From assembly GCA_020697255.1 (NCBI GenBank), contig JAJFBE010000009.1:1-64000 (forward strand): a stretch of DNA of 64,000 nucleotides. The letters run 5' to 3'. Below are positions 52,978-61,332 of the stretch, one piece after another. A program made the translations under genes and the position numbers. Origin of the DNA: Burkholderiales bacterium (lineage in GTDB: Bacteria > Pseudomonadota > Gammaproteobacteria > Burkholderiales > UBA11063). The stretch's first letter is position 1. The number at the start of each line of letters is the position of its first letter. Below the pieces are notes generated by a model. It saw only the letters and a list, made by a program, of their open reading frames with translations. It ran no database searches and was not told the origin of the DNA.

Positions 52978-53574
52978 TTATCTAGCCAACTTTAATGCAG
53001 CTTCAGCCAACCGCTTACCTTGCAAAATAGCCAAATGCTTTTCTTCCTCACTTATTGCCGTATCATCATCAATACCTGCAACATGGCTCACTCCATATGG
53101 AGTACCACCGGTAGTTGTGTTCATCAATGCCGAATCAGTATAAGGCAGACCCACAATTACCATGCCATGATGAAGTAGGGGAACTAGCATTGTCCATAGA
53201 CAAGCCTCCTGACCGCCGTGTAGAGAACCGGATGAGGTAAATACACAGGCGGCTTTACCAGCAAGAGTACCAACTAACCACTCATGAGTGGTATTATCCC
53301 AAAAATATTTTAAACTACTGTCCATGTTCCCAAAACGAACGGGTGATCCAAGAGCTAAACCAATACACTCTTCCAGGTCACTATGAGTCACATATAAATC
53401 AGAACTAGGGTGCGCGTTATCTATATGCTCAGTTGCCGTTGCTACATCTGGCACAGTCCTTATTCTTGCTTCGGTGCCATCAATGCTATTAATACCCCGA
53501 GCAATATAATTGGCCAACTTCTTAGTGCTGCCTTTTTTGCTATAATAAAGTACTAAAATTTCTTTTGCCAACAC
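52978..53574 (-). CDS. wrbA: NAD(P)H:quinone oxidoreductase, WrbA type
   Basis: The 198-residue flavodoxin-like enzyme reduces quinones by two electrons. The FMN phosphate loop is YYSKKGSTKKLA, and GLALGSPVRFGNMDSSLKYF, FTSSGSLHGGQEACL and TTGGTPYGVSHVAG are characteristic WrbA motifs. It heads the run wrbA-etfB-etfA, linking quinone and flavoprotein redox chemistry, though a shared pathway is only inferred. Confidence 0.93.
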   Translation of the reverse strand: MLAKEILVLYYSKKGSTKKLANYIARGINSIDGTEARIRTVPDVATATEHIDNAHPSSDLYVTHSDLEECIGLALGSPVRFGNMDSSLKYFWDNTTHEWLVGTLAGKAACVFTSSGSLHGGQEACLWTMLVPLLHHGMVIVGLPYTDSALMNTTTGGTPYGVSHVAGIDDDTAISEEEKHLAILQGKRLAEAALKLAR

Positions 53575-53651
53575 TTGCCCCTTGTTTTTTTTTCTAAGAT
53601 ACGCTAAAATTACTCAAGTACATATTATAGCAGATTTATTATTAAGGGTAA

Positions 53652-55118
53652 ATGATGAAAAAATTACTGTTTTTGATGAGTTTGTGTAGTGTAGCCTTAA
53701 TTGGTAGAGCAGATGAAATAGCTACCGATTTGATGATTTTAAATAACTCAAATTCACAGCAATTTAATGATATATGGTCACGCATGCGCGCCGGGTTTAA
53801 ATTAGACCATACCCAAAATGACCGTGTAAAATATTTTGAACGTCTCTATACCAAAAATCCCAAAACATTTAATAAACTAATGAATAATGCAATTCCATAT
53901 CTTTATTTCTTGCTAAATGAAACTGAACGTAATGGCTTACCTACCGAGCTTGCTTTAGTTCCGGCAATAGAAAGTTCATATGATCCGCTTGCTAAAAATC
54001 CAACCGATGCTTATGCCGGGATGTGGCAATTCGTGCCAAGTACCGGACGCCAGTTTTTAATGGCCCAAAGCGGCGATATTGATGAGCGGCGTGATATTGT
54101 TAAATCTACCCGATCAGCCCTAAAATATTTTAACTATTTATATCTTATGTTTAAGCAATGGGATGTAGCAATCGGGGCATATAACTGGGGTGAAGGCGGA
54201 ATGTATAGAGCGATACTTAATTCAAATATGCCACTGGGCCAGGTTACCTACTCCGATTTGAAATTACGTCAGATTACCGCAGATTATGTACCTAAAATTA
54301 TAGCTTTAGCATCTATTATTGAAAATCCGGGTAAATTTGGTGTGACATTAAATGATGCACCAAACAGGCCATATTTTGCTATTGTGTCTCCAGCGCCGAG
54401 TACTACGGTTTCCGATGTAAGTAAACTATCAAATGTTGATAGCCAGGTATTTGCCAAATTAAATGCACAATATAAAGATATCGATTATAAACTGACTGCA
54501 CAAAATAATATTTTGCTCCCTGAAACCAATCAAAATATTTATTATGCCAATATCGGGAAGGCAGTTGTTATTGCCAACGAAATCCAGTTAGCTAGTAATG
54601 ATCAAGTTAGCCAGATAGCTGATGGTAATTTAAAACCCGCGGCATTGGTCACTGTGACTACAGGCGAGGCCGCATCCAATACTAATTCGGATACTACATT
54701 ACATGCTACTGATGTTAACAATACGCCAGTACAAGCAAAAGACAATACCTTTGATAAAACAGATAATACTGTAGCAACTGTGGATGCAACTGCGACAGCT
54801 TCAGGTGTATCAACACAGGACAAGCAGGAGCTAGATGATCTTTTGGCTAAAATAGATAAAAATGAAGTAACCACAAGTACTGCTAAGGCTGCCACTCCGG
54901 TTATTATCGCAAAAGTTGCATTAACTCCCAAAGCATCCAAGAGTAGTATGGTAAAATACACTGTTAACCAGGGTGACACGTTGTACTCAATTTCAAAAAA
55001 ATTTAATGCAGATATCAATCAAATCAGGACTGACAATCATATTCCGGGAAATAATCTCTCGGCAGGGCAGGCATTGAGAATTAAGGCTAACGGGGCTGAG
55101 ACGATTTCCACTCTATGA
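53652..55118 (+). CDS. MltD-like lytic transglycosylase with LysM domain
   Basis: The 488-residue protein has a signal peptide (cleavage near GRA-DE, about residue 20) with no lipobox, a family-1 SLT domain (about 95-215) with ELALVPAIESSYDPLAKNPT containing the catalytic Glu and YAGMWQFVPSTGRQF, and a single C-terminal LysM (about 437-482, YTVNQGDTLYSISKKF). The long Thr/Ala-rich linker between them is low-complexity. E. coli MltD has two LysM domains and is a lipoprotein, so this is a shorter, soluble variant. The start has AAGGGT upstream. Confidence 0.9.
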   Translation: MMKKLLFLMSLCSVALIGRADEIATDLMILNNSNSQQFNDIWSRMRAGFKLDHTQNDRVKYFERLYTKNPKTFNKLMNNAIPYLYFLLNETERNGLPTELALVPAIESSYDPLAKNPTDAYAGMWQFVPSTGRQFLMAQSGDIDERRDIVKSTRSALKYFNYLYLMFKQWDVAIGAYNWGEGGMYRAILNSNMPLGQVTYSDLKLRQITADYVPKIIALASIIENPGKFGVTLNDAPNRPYFAIVSPAPSTTVSDVSKLSNVDSQVFAKLNAQYKDIDYKLTAQNNILLPETNQNIYYANIGKAVVIANEIQLASNDQVSQIADGNLKPAALVTVTTGEAASNTNSDTTLHATDVNNTPVQAKDNTFDKTDNTVATVDATATASGVSTQDKQELDDLLAKIDKNEVTTSTAKAATPVIIAKVALTPKASKSSMVKYTVNQGDTLYSISKKFNADINQIRTDNHIPGNNLSAGQALRIKANGAETISTL

Positions 55119-55132
55119 TTTAAAGGCGCTAA

Positions 55133-56377
55133 ATGTACAAAATTATTTCTCTAATGTCATTCCCGCGAACACATGCGTGTGGGACAGACGCGTCTGGGAG
55201 GCAGGGATCCATACTGGTTTTTCTTCTGCTGTTTCTTATCATGTCAAATGCAGTCTTTGCTAAAAACACACTAGCTCAAAACATTAAACACCAAAATAAA
55301 CACCAAACTAACCCGTATATGGCAGATTTTAAAAAAGATGTGGATAAAATGATGGAGTTTTATTCTTCGGATGTAAAGTTTTGGCAGGATAGAAATTGTA
55401 TTCATCCCGGTGCATGTCAGGGCCGTGAACATGGTATATGGTTTTGGGCGCAAGCGGCAATGATTTTGGTTAATTATCAGGAACTTACTAATGACAAAAA
55501 ATATGCCGGCCAATTAAAAGATTCGTACCTGGCTAACTGGGACAATATTCTAAATGCTGAGTATTATGATGATCGTTTATGGTGGGCTTTGACACTACTA
55601 AAAATTTATCAGGTAAACAGTGATATTGATGCATTAAACCGATCAAAAGCATTAGTGGCATCTGTTGTAGATCAAGGCTCACAAAATGTATGTCATGGTA
55701 ATGGAGGAATTTACTGGGATGTAGCCAGGACTCAGGTAGGTAGTATAGCTAACACTTTGTTAATTACGGCAGCAGGACGGCTGTATCAGGCAACTCATGA
55801 TGAAAAATATAAGAATATAGCTGATAAAACCTGGCAATGGTTACAACAGTCAGGTTTAATTGGCTTTGATCACAGCCTGGCAGATAATTATGCCGTTAGC
55901 CGGAAAGGGCTGTGTGGCACTTTAGCAAATTGGCATTTTACTTATAATAATGGAATGTTGCTAAGTGCTGTTTCAACGTTAGAGCAAATCAACCACCAGA
56001 AAAAATTAGCATCATTTGCCGATGATATTGCCAGGAAGGCACTATACGATTATACTAAGGGTGGGGTAATTGAAGAAGTATGCACTAATGCATATGCCTG
56101 CGCAGAGGATAAATATATGTTCAAAGGAATATTTGTTTATAATGTAGCTCTTTATGCCCGGCAATATAAGCTAAGCATTAATGATATAAAAAAGCAGTTT
56201 GCGCAAAATTATGAAGTTATACTTAATAGGCAAAGCCCCGCTCAAATTTATGCTTTTAATTGGTCATTACCCGTTAACTTTGAGCGTGATGATTCACTCT
56301 ATAATCCCGCTGACATAGTCACCTTTTTATCTGTAGTTTATCTCGAGCTTGCAAACGTAATTTTAAATAACCCCTAA
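55133..56377 (+). CDS. Glycoside hydrolase family 76 protein with repeat-derived N-terminus
   Basis: The 414-residue exported protein resembles GH76 alpha-1,6-mannanases: NAEYYDDRLWWALTLLKIYQ holds the paired catalytic aspartates, with NGGIYWDVARTQVGSIANTL, KTWQWLQQSGLI, and WHFTYNNGMLLSAV. The signal-peptide region is odd: the first codons (MYKIISL) are followed by about 21 codons encoded by a hairpin repeat (55155-55216) and only then by the hydrophobic core LVFLLLFLIMSNAVFA. The insert keeps the frame and lengthens the n-region with Arg residues. The next in-frame Met (MSNAVFAKN) would lose the core, so the long start is preferred. It follows the MltD-like gene by 14 bases. Confidence 0.82.
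   Translation: MYKIISLMSFPRTHACGTDASGRQGSILVFLLLFLIMSNAVFAKNTLAQNIKHQNKHQTNPYMADFKKDVDKMMEFYSSDVKFWQDRNCIHPGACQGREHGIWFWAQAAMILVNYQELTNDKKYAGQLKDSYLANWDNILNAEYYDDRLWWALTLLKIYQVNSDIDALNRSKALVASVVDQGSQNVCHGNGGIYWDVARTQVGSIANTLLITAAGRLYQATHDEKYKNIADKTWQWLQQSGLIGFDHSLADNYAVSRKGLCGTLANWHFTYNNGMLLSAVSTLEQINHQKKLASFADDIARKALYDYTKGGVIEEVCTNAYACAEDKYMFKGIFVYNVALYARQYKLSINDIKKQFAQNYEVILNRQSPAQIYAFNWSLPVNFERDDSLYNPADIVTFLSVVYLELANVILNNP
55155..55216. repeat. GTCATTCCCGC-type repeat inserted in a coding region
   Basis: It begins GTCATTCCCGCG, as at 35831, contains the palindromes CACATGCGTGTG (imperfect) and CAGACGCGTCTG (perfect), and ends GGGATCCATA. It lies entirely within the signal-peptide region of the GH76 gene and is translated. 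Confidence 0.6.
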
Positions 56378-56433
56378 AATTTCCCGTCATTACCAGCCAG
56401 GCTTAGTCAGGCTTGGTAATTTATCTACTTTGT

Positions 56434-56448
56434 TACCGAAATTCCGTA
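56434..56448 (+). promoter_or_regulatory. Dyad TACCGAAATTCCGTA upstream of an exported-protein gene
   Basis: The 15-bp dyad TACCGAAATTCCGTA matches those at 43231-43245 and 44115-44129. The following sequence (AATTCATG, then CATAATTATC) resembles the segment after the 44115 copy (AATTCATG, then TATAATAATT), which may be the -10 region. Confidence 0.55.
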
Positions 56449-56553
56449 TAGCCTACTTTTTATAATTCATGCCATAATTATCATATAAAAATATCTACAT
56501 TACATTTGATTGCACTGTATAAATTTGAACTATTTAATAAAAAGGTATGTATC

Positions 56554-57300
56554 ATGAAAAACCTGAAAAGTATTTTACTCTTAATTTTTTATGGCATTTG
56601 CCTAAACAATTTTGTGGAAGCAAGGAAAGCTTTTTGTTACAAGGATAAAACTAAGCAATATACTTGTTGTGAAAGGAGTACTACATGGTGGTTTGGGAAA
56701 GATAGTTACGCTAAATGGGTAAGTGACAATAAATGCCCTGATGGTAGGGCTGTCGAAGATGTGTTTGACCAGGCTAGTTGGAAAGAGGTGGATGTATGCG
56801 ACTTGAATGCTAGTATGTATAAAAGTGATATGGCAAATATTATCCAAGGTTGCGGTAGTCCTGATGGGGTTGTAATAGACGATAAAATAGAACATGTCTG
56901 TATGTTTCCCGAAGGTAAAACAGGCGATAGCTATTCCTATAAATTTTTGGCTTGGAGCAATATCAAGGATAGTAACAGCATCTACACTTCTGAAAAAATT
57001 ATGACTAACCTTGATAATACAGCTAACCTAGAGCAAGGAAGTTCCATATTGGGTGGAGAAGGAACCCTAGATGAAAAAGGTGAGAGGTACACATGGAAAT
57101 CTGGCGATGGCACTAATTATCAAGTTTCAAGACAGGCATACACAAGTTCTAAACGATGGGAAATAGATAAAAATGGGATGCCTATAACTTACGAAGCTAA
57201 GTGCGGACTATTTAGCGATATAATAAAAGCCGGTGGAAATCAAAATAATTGGAACTCAAAAGCAGTATTTGATAATCTGACTAATTATAATAATTATTAG
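56554..57300 (+). CDS. Exported Cys-rich protein of unknown function
   Basis: The 248-residue product has a signal peptide (cleavage near VEA-RK, about residue 24) and about nine cysteines in the mature part, with YTCCERSTTWWFGKD, NKCPDG, DVCDLN, QGCGSPDG, EHVCMF and AKCGLF, suggesting several disulphides. The ATG at 56554 has AAAGG about ten bases upstream; the frame opens earlier at 56506 without one. No family is recognised. The dyad upstream links it to the exported-protein genes at 44 kb. Confidence 0.65.
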   Translation: MKNLKSILLLIFYGICLNNFVEARKAFCYKDKTKQYTCCERSTTWWFGKDSYAKWVSDNKCPDGRAVEDVFDQASWKEVDVCDLNASMYKSDMANIIQGCGSPDGVVIDDKIEHVCMFPEGKTGDSYSYKFLAWSNIKDSNSIYTSEKIMTNLDNTANLEQGSSILGGEGTLDEKGERYTWKSGDGTNYQVSRQAYTSSKRWEIDKNGMPITYEAKCGLFSDIIKAGGNQNNWNSKAVFDNLTNYNNY

Positions 57301-57366
57301 TTAGATCTTGTTTATAAGCTAAAATCTGATAAAATATATTCTTTAAATAGTTTCTTGAGAGAATAT

Positions 57367-58458
57367 ATGTCTTTAAAATGTGGAATAGTTGGCTTACCCA
57401 ATGTTGGTAAGTCAACTTTGTTTAATGCCCTAACTAATGCAGGTATCGCTGCCGAAAATTATCCTTTTTGTACTATTGAACCAAACATTGGTATCGTTGA
57501 GGTACCAGATCCACGCTTAAGTGCCTTAAGCGATATTGTAAAACCACAAAAGATTCAAAGTGCAATAGTTGAATTTGTCGATATTGCCGGATTAGTAGCA
57601 GGTGCTAGCACCGGTGAAGGTTTAGGTAACCAATTTTTAGCCAATATCCGTGAAACGGATGCAATTATTAATGTGGTACGTTGTTTTGATAATGATGATG
57701 TGGTGCATGTAAATGGAAAAATTGATCCGATTGATGACATCATTACTATTACTACCGAGCTGGCTTTAGCAGATATGGCAACTGCCGAAAAAGTTATGCT
57801 AAGAGAAAATAAAAAAGCAAAATCGGGAGATAAAGAAGCACAGGCATTAGTAGCTGTTATTCAAAAGATATTACCCCATTTAAATGAAGGTAATCCTGCT
57901 CGTACTCTCAATTTAAGTAAAGAAGAGCTAATTGCTATAAAACCATTATGTTTACTGACGATTAAGCCAGCAATGTTTGTGGCCAATGTTAGTGAAACCG
58001 GATTTAAAAATAATCCATATCTGGATAAGTTAACTGCCTATGCCAAAGAATCGAATGCACCAATTGTTGCTATCAGTGCTGCAATTGAAGCCGAAATTTC
58101 AGTTTTGCCGCCAGAGGATAAGGTGGAATTTTTAAAAGATATGGGAATGGAAGAACCCGGTTTAGATCGCCTGATTCGTGCAGCTTATAGCCTACTAGGT
58201 TTACAAACATATTTTACTGCAGGGGTTAAAGAGGTAAGGGCGTGGACTGTACCCGTTGGAGCCACTGCGCCACAAGCCGCAGGGGTGATTCATACAGATT
58301 TTGAACGCGGTTTTATCCGGGCTGAAGTAATTGGCTTTAATGACTATATTCAGTTTAAGGGTGAGCAAGGTGCGGCAGCCGCTGGTAAAATGCGTTTAGA
58401 AGGTAAGGAGTATGTGGTTAAAGATGGGGATGTGATGCATTTCCGCTTCAACGTCTAG
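57367..58458 (+). CDS. ychF: YchF/OLA1-type ATPase
   Basis: The 363-residue Obg-related P-loop protein prefers ATP to GTP. Motifs are [20 protein letters not shown], the family's [33 protein letters not shown], and a C-terminal TGS domain ([20 protein letters not shown]). A NxxE motif replaces the usual NKxD (FVANVSETG), which is characteristic. The ATG at 57367 has GAGAG upstream. Confidence 0.96.
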   Translation: MSLKCGIVGLPNVGKSTLFNALTNAGIAAENYPFCTIEPNIGIVEVPDPRLSALSDIVKPQKIQSAIVEFVDIAGLVAGASTGEGLGNQFLANIRETDAIINVVRCFDNDDVVHVNGKIDPIDDIITITTELALADMATAEKVMLRENKKAKSGDKEAQALVAVIQKILPHLNEGNPARTLNLSKEELIAIKPLCLLTIKPAMFVANVSETGFKNNPYLDKLTAYAKESNAPIVAISAAIEAEISVLPPEDKVEFLKDMGMEEPGLDRLIRAAYSLLGLQTYFTAGVKEVRAWTVPVGATAPQAAGVIHTDFERGFIRAEVIGFNDYIQFKGEQGAAAAGKMRLEGKEYVVKDGDVMHFRFNV

Positions 58459-58465
58459 TTACTTC

Positions 58466-58585
58466 TCAGCCTACATCTTCCATAGCTGCGTCATACGCTA
58501 CAAGACACAATGCTCATGTACTATTAGTACATTCCGCTTGCTTTGTTGTAGCTATTCCTTGCTCTGAAAGCGTATGCTGGAAGTA
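58466..58585. repeat. Large imperfect palindrome centred on TGTACTATTAGTACA
   Basis: The ychF-gpx gap is filled by an element centred at about 58522. The left arm (CATACGCTACAAGACACAATG) is loosely inverted in the right arm (CGCTTGCTTTGTTGTAGCTA), and outer parts (CATCTTCCA and CTGGAAG) also pair. A half copy lies at 48570-48622. Confidence 0.55.
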
Positions 58586-58590
58586 ACTTT

Positions 58591-59091
58591 ATGAAATGGG
58601 AGGAGTTTTTGAATAAATCAATTTATGACTATACAGTTACCGATATTGATGGAAATACGGTTAGCTTGGATAAATACAAAGATAAAGTATTATTAATTGT
58701 AAATACTGCAAGTAAGTGTGGGTTTACTAAACAGTATGCTGCACTGGAAGAGTTGTATAAGAAATATAAAGATAAAGGTTTGGTGGTTTTAGGTTTTCCG
58801 TGTAACCAGTTTGCCAATCAGGAACCAGGTGATATGGAAGAGATTAAAAACTTTTGTTCTCTTACATATAGTGTAGATTTTCCGATGTTTGCCAAAATTG
58901 AAGTTAACGGAAAAAATACCCATCCACTGTATGTCTTTTTAAAGAAAAAAGCCCGTGGTGTATTAGGGACATTGGGAATTAAATGGAATTTTACGAAATT
59001 TTTAGTAGATAAAAGTGGGAATGTAGTAAAACGTTATGCTCCGGCAAAAGATCCGCTGGGTATAACCGGGAATATTGAGAAATTATTGTAA
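58591..59091 (+). CDS. Thiol peroxidase of the glutathione peroxidase family
   Basis: The 166-residue protein reduces hydroperoxides with a thiol. The peroxidatic Cys43 lies in NTASKCGFTKQY, the second site is VVLGFPCNQFANQEPGD, and WNFTKFLVDKSGNVV completes the catalytic triad region. As in most bacterial members the selenocysteine is Cys, and the dimerisation loop is short, so thioredoxin is a likely reductant. It lies between ychF and hldD on the same strand. Confidence 0.93.
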   Translation: MKWEEFLNKSIYDYTVTDIDGNTVSLDKYKDKVLLIVNTASKCGFTKQYAALEELYKKYKDKGLVVLGFPCNQFANQEPGDMEEIKNFCSLTYSVDFPMFAKIEVNGKNTHPLYVFLKKKARGVLGTLGIKWNFTKFLVDKSGNVVKRYAPAKDPLGITGNIEKLL

Positions 59092-59109
59092 ATTAGTAAT
59101 AGGTAAAAG

Positions 59110-60117
59110 ATGATTATTGTAGTAACCGGAGCTTTTGGTTTTATTGGCTCAAATATCGTGCGTGCATTAAATAAACAAGGGTTTACAGATATTATCGCTG
59201 TAGACAATCTTACCAACGGTGGAAAAAGCAAAAACTTATGTGATTGTGAGATTTTGGATTACGTAGATAAAGAAGATTTTATACAAGCAATTGCCAATGG
59301 TGATTATGATAATCAGATAGACTATATATCGCATCAGGGAGCATGTTCAGCAACTACTGAACAAGATGGCCGTTATATGATGAAGAATAATTATGAGTAC
59401 TCAAACGTACTGCTTGAGTATGCGCAGCGTTCAGAAATTCCTTTTGTATATGCATCTTCCGCAGCAACTTACGGAGATAAGACAGAGTTTATTGAAGAGC
59501 GACAATATGAAAATCCATTAAATGTCTACGGATATTCAAAGTTTTTATTTGACCAGGTGGTTAGGCGTTATCTGAAAAACGGGCTAAGTGCTCCTGTTGT
59601 AGGTCTTCGCTATTTTAATGTCTATGGACAGGATGAATGGCATAAAGAACGTATGGCATCTGTTGCATTCCATCATTTTAATCAATATCAAAAAGATGGT
59701 AAAGTGAGATTGTTTGAAGGTTGCCAGGGTTATGGCAATGGTGAGCAGGTACGGGACTTTATATCAGTACATGACGTCGTAAAAGTAAATATGTTTTTTT
59801 TAATGAATCATTTAAATGAAGCGGAAGAAATTTCGGGTATTTTTAATTGCGGTACTGGGGTAGCACGGAGCTTTAATGACTTGGCTTTAGCTACAGTCAA
59901 TGCCTGTAGGGTATCTGATGGCAAACCGGTACTAACTTTAAATGAATTAGTATCCCAAGGTATCCTTGAATACATTTCTTTCCCTAGTGATTTAGCTAAT
60001 CGATACCAGTGCTACACACAAGCAAACTTGGCTAATTTACGCGATGCAGGTTTTAAGGAAAATTTTCTTTCACTTGAAGAGGGCATCAGCGAGTATATAA
60101 GATATTTACTTACATAA
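59110..60117 (+). CDS. hldD: ADP-L-glycero-D-manno-heptose 6-epimerase
   Basis: The 335-residue short-chain dehydrogenase makes the heptose donor of the LPS inner core. The NADP-binding motif is VTGAFGFIGSNIVRAL, the substrate region is SHQGACSATTEQDGRYMM, and the catalytic Tyr and Lys are in NVYGYSKFLFDQVVR. LRYFNVYGQDEWHKERMASV and the C-terminal Pro-Ser region are typical. With kdsD, kdsC and lptCAB elsewhere in the window it supports LPS with Kdo and heptose. Confidence 0.96.
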   Translation: MIIVVTGAFGFIGSNIVRALNKQGFTDIIAVDNLTNGGKSKNLCDCEILDYVDKEDFIQAIANGDYDNQIDYISHQGACSATTEQDGRYMMKNNYEYSNVLLEYAQRSEIPFVYASSAATYGDKTEFIEERQYENPLNVYGYSKFLFDQVVRRYLKNGLSAPVVGLRYFNVYGQDEWHKERMASVAFHHFNQYQKDGKVRLFEGCQGYGNGEQVRDFISVHDVVKVNMFFLMNHLNEAEEISGIFNCGTGVARSFNDLALATVNACRVSDGKPVLTLNELVSQGILEYISFPSDLANRYQCYTQANLANLRDAGFKENFLSLEEGISEYIRYLLT

Positions 60118-60129
60118 AATTTAGTCAAT

Positions 60130-60702
60130 TTAGCTAATTGTAGGATTACAATTTCTTAAATTAAATTGTTTTCTCACTGAAGCATAATTCCTGGTTTTAT
60201 CGGTAACATTTTCTTCAACAAAACCTTCATCAGAATTTGAGTATCTTGCCAATGGATGCACATATTTATTTTTTATTACATATGTACGTTGTTCACTATT
60301 ATTTGAAAAAACAAAAGCTAATGAATCCAAACCGCCGTCTTTACGTAGACTTAGATTATAGTTTACATGATAATTCTGCCCGGCTGCCTGATTTGAAAAT
60401 TTAATTATCTGGCTTCCCAGTTGAGTTTGTGTTGTCGGTAATAGGTTAAAGGTATTTTTTATCGATAACATATCACTAAGAAAGTTATCAGGGTTGTTAT
60501 TACTCAAAGTAATAGCCCCGTTATTGTTAGTATAATTAGTCGGATTATAGTTACTGTCTTCAAACGTTATTTTTTTACTATCCAAAGTCCAGGTGATATC
60601 CCCTAATTTATTATTCTTTTTATAATATTCACATGTCCAGGTTGTTTTTGCATAAGCAGTTCCCAGGGTACCAATCACCAAAAATATTGCAAGTTTTTTC
60701 AT
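60130..60702 (-). CDS. Exported protein of unknown function
   Basis: The 190-residue product has a signal peptide (cleavage near AYA-KT, residue 18) and a mature N-terminus WTCEYYKKNNKLGDITWTLD, again a Cys followed by an I-T-W strand, as in the exported proteins at 43-45 kb. A second Cys (LRNCNP) stands near the C-terminus, probably bonded to the first. The mature part is Asn/Thr-rich and strand-like. TAGAAT and GAGGAG-like sequence precede the ATG. No family is recognised. Confidence 0.65.
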   Translation of the reverse strand: MKKLAIFLVIGTLGTAYAKTTWTCEYYKKNNKLGDITWTLDSKKITFEDSNYNPTNYTNNNGAITLSNNNPDNFLSDMLSIKNTFNLLPTTQTQLGSQIIKFSNQAAGQNYHVNYNLSLRKDGGLDSLAFVFSNNSEQRTYVIKNKYVHPLARYSNSDEGFVEENVTDKTRNYASVRKQFNLRNCNPTIS

Positions 60703-60805
60703 TAGAATAGTCTCCTCATATGTTAAGTATCGATGTTACCACATGCCTTTAGAAATGTCAACGTATCTGGTTTATTTAAAAAGTTACAAAAAATTCATAA
60801 ATTAC

Positions 60806-60868
60806 TTGACTGAAAGATTATTTATATGTTAAAGTGGGGTATGGTGGTAAAAAGTGTTAAATTGTGGT
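60806..60868 (+). promoter_or_regulatory. Promoter and MraZ boxes of the dcw cluster
   Basis: TTGACT at 60806 and TGT-TAAAGT (TAAAGT at 60830) make a promoter with 18-base spacing. Four GTG(G/T) boxes start at 60834, 60844, 60854 and 60864, exactly 10 bp apart, as in the direct repeats bound by MraZ. They lie across and after the transcription start, so MraZ should repress its own operon. Confidence 0.8.
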
Positions 60869-60882
60869 AATAAGAGGTTAAT

Positions 60883-61332
60883 ATGTTTGGCGGTGTAACT
60901 CATCTGAGTATCGATCCCAAAAGTAGGCTCGCAATCCCGGCCAAGTATCGTGAAATATTCGATACCCAATTTGGCGGAAGACTTACAGCTACTCTTGAAT
61001 CCTCTAATTGCCTCATTTTATATCCAGAGCAGTATTGGTTAACTGTACGTGAAAAAATCCAAAACTTACCAAATGCTTCACATCCCTTGGTAAAAAGTTA
61101 TCAACGTTTAGTTTTAGGTTATGCTGAAACCATTGAACTAGACAAATCCGGGCGGGTTTTATTGCCAGGTAGCCTAAGGAATTTAGTTAAGTTAGATAAA
61201 GAGGCTGTATTAGTTGGTTTAGGCAATCGGTTTGAGTTATGGGATAAAACTAATTGGTTAAGTGAAACTGAAAAAGCCCTGGAAGCATCTCCTGATGATT
61301 TGGCACAGCTATTATCCGGGTTTTCGCTGTAA
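60883..61332 (+). CDS. mraZ: Transcriptional regulator MraZ
   Basis: The 149-residue protein has two AbrB/MazE-like halves, each with the DxxGR signature: SIDPKSRLAIPAKYR (residues 7-21) and ELDKSGRVLLPGSLR (about 85-99). It forms a ring and represses the division and cell-wall cluster by binding the GTGG repeats upstream. AGAGGTTAAT precedes the ATG. Confidence 0.97.
   Translation: MFGGVTHLSIDPKSRLAIPAKYREIFDTQFGGRLTATLESSNCLILYPEQYWLTVREKIQNLPNASHPLVKSYQRLVLGYAETIELDKSGRVLLPGSLRNLVKLDKEAVLVGLGNRFELWDKTNWLSETEKALEASPDDLAQLLSGFSL

Noticed and set aside
54602-55018. 138-codon open frame on the minus strand
   Set aside because: It arises opposite the Thr/Ala-rich linker of the MltD-like gene; low-complexity coding DNA often gives long antisense frames.
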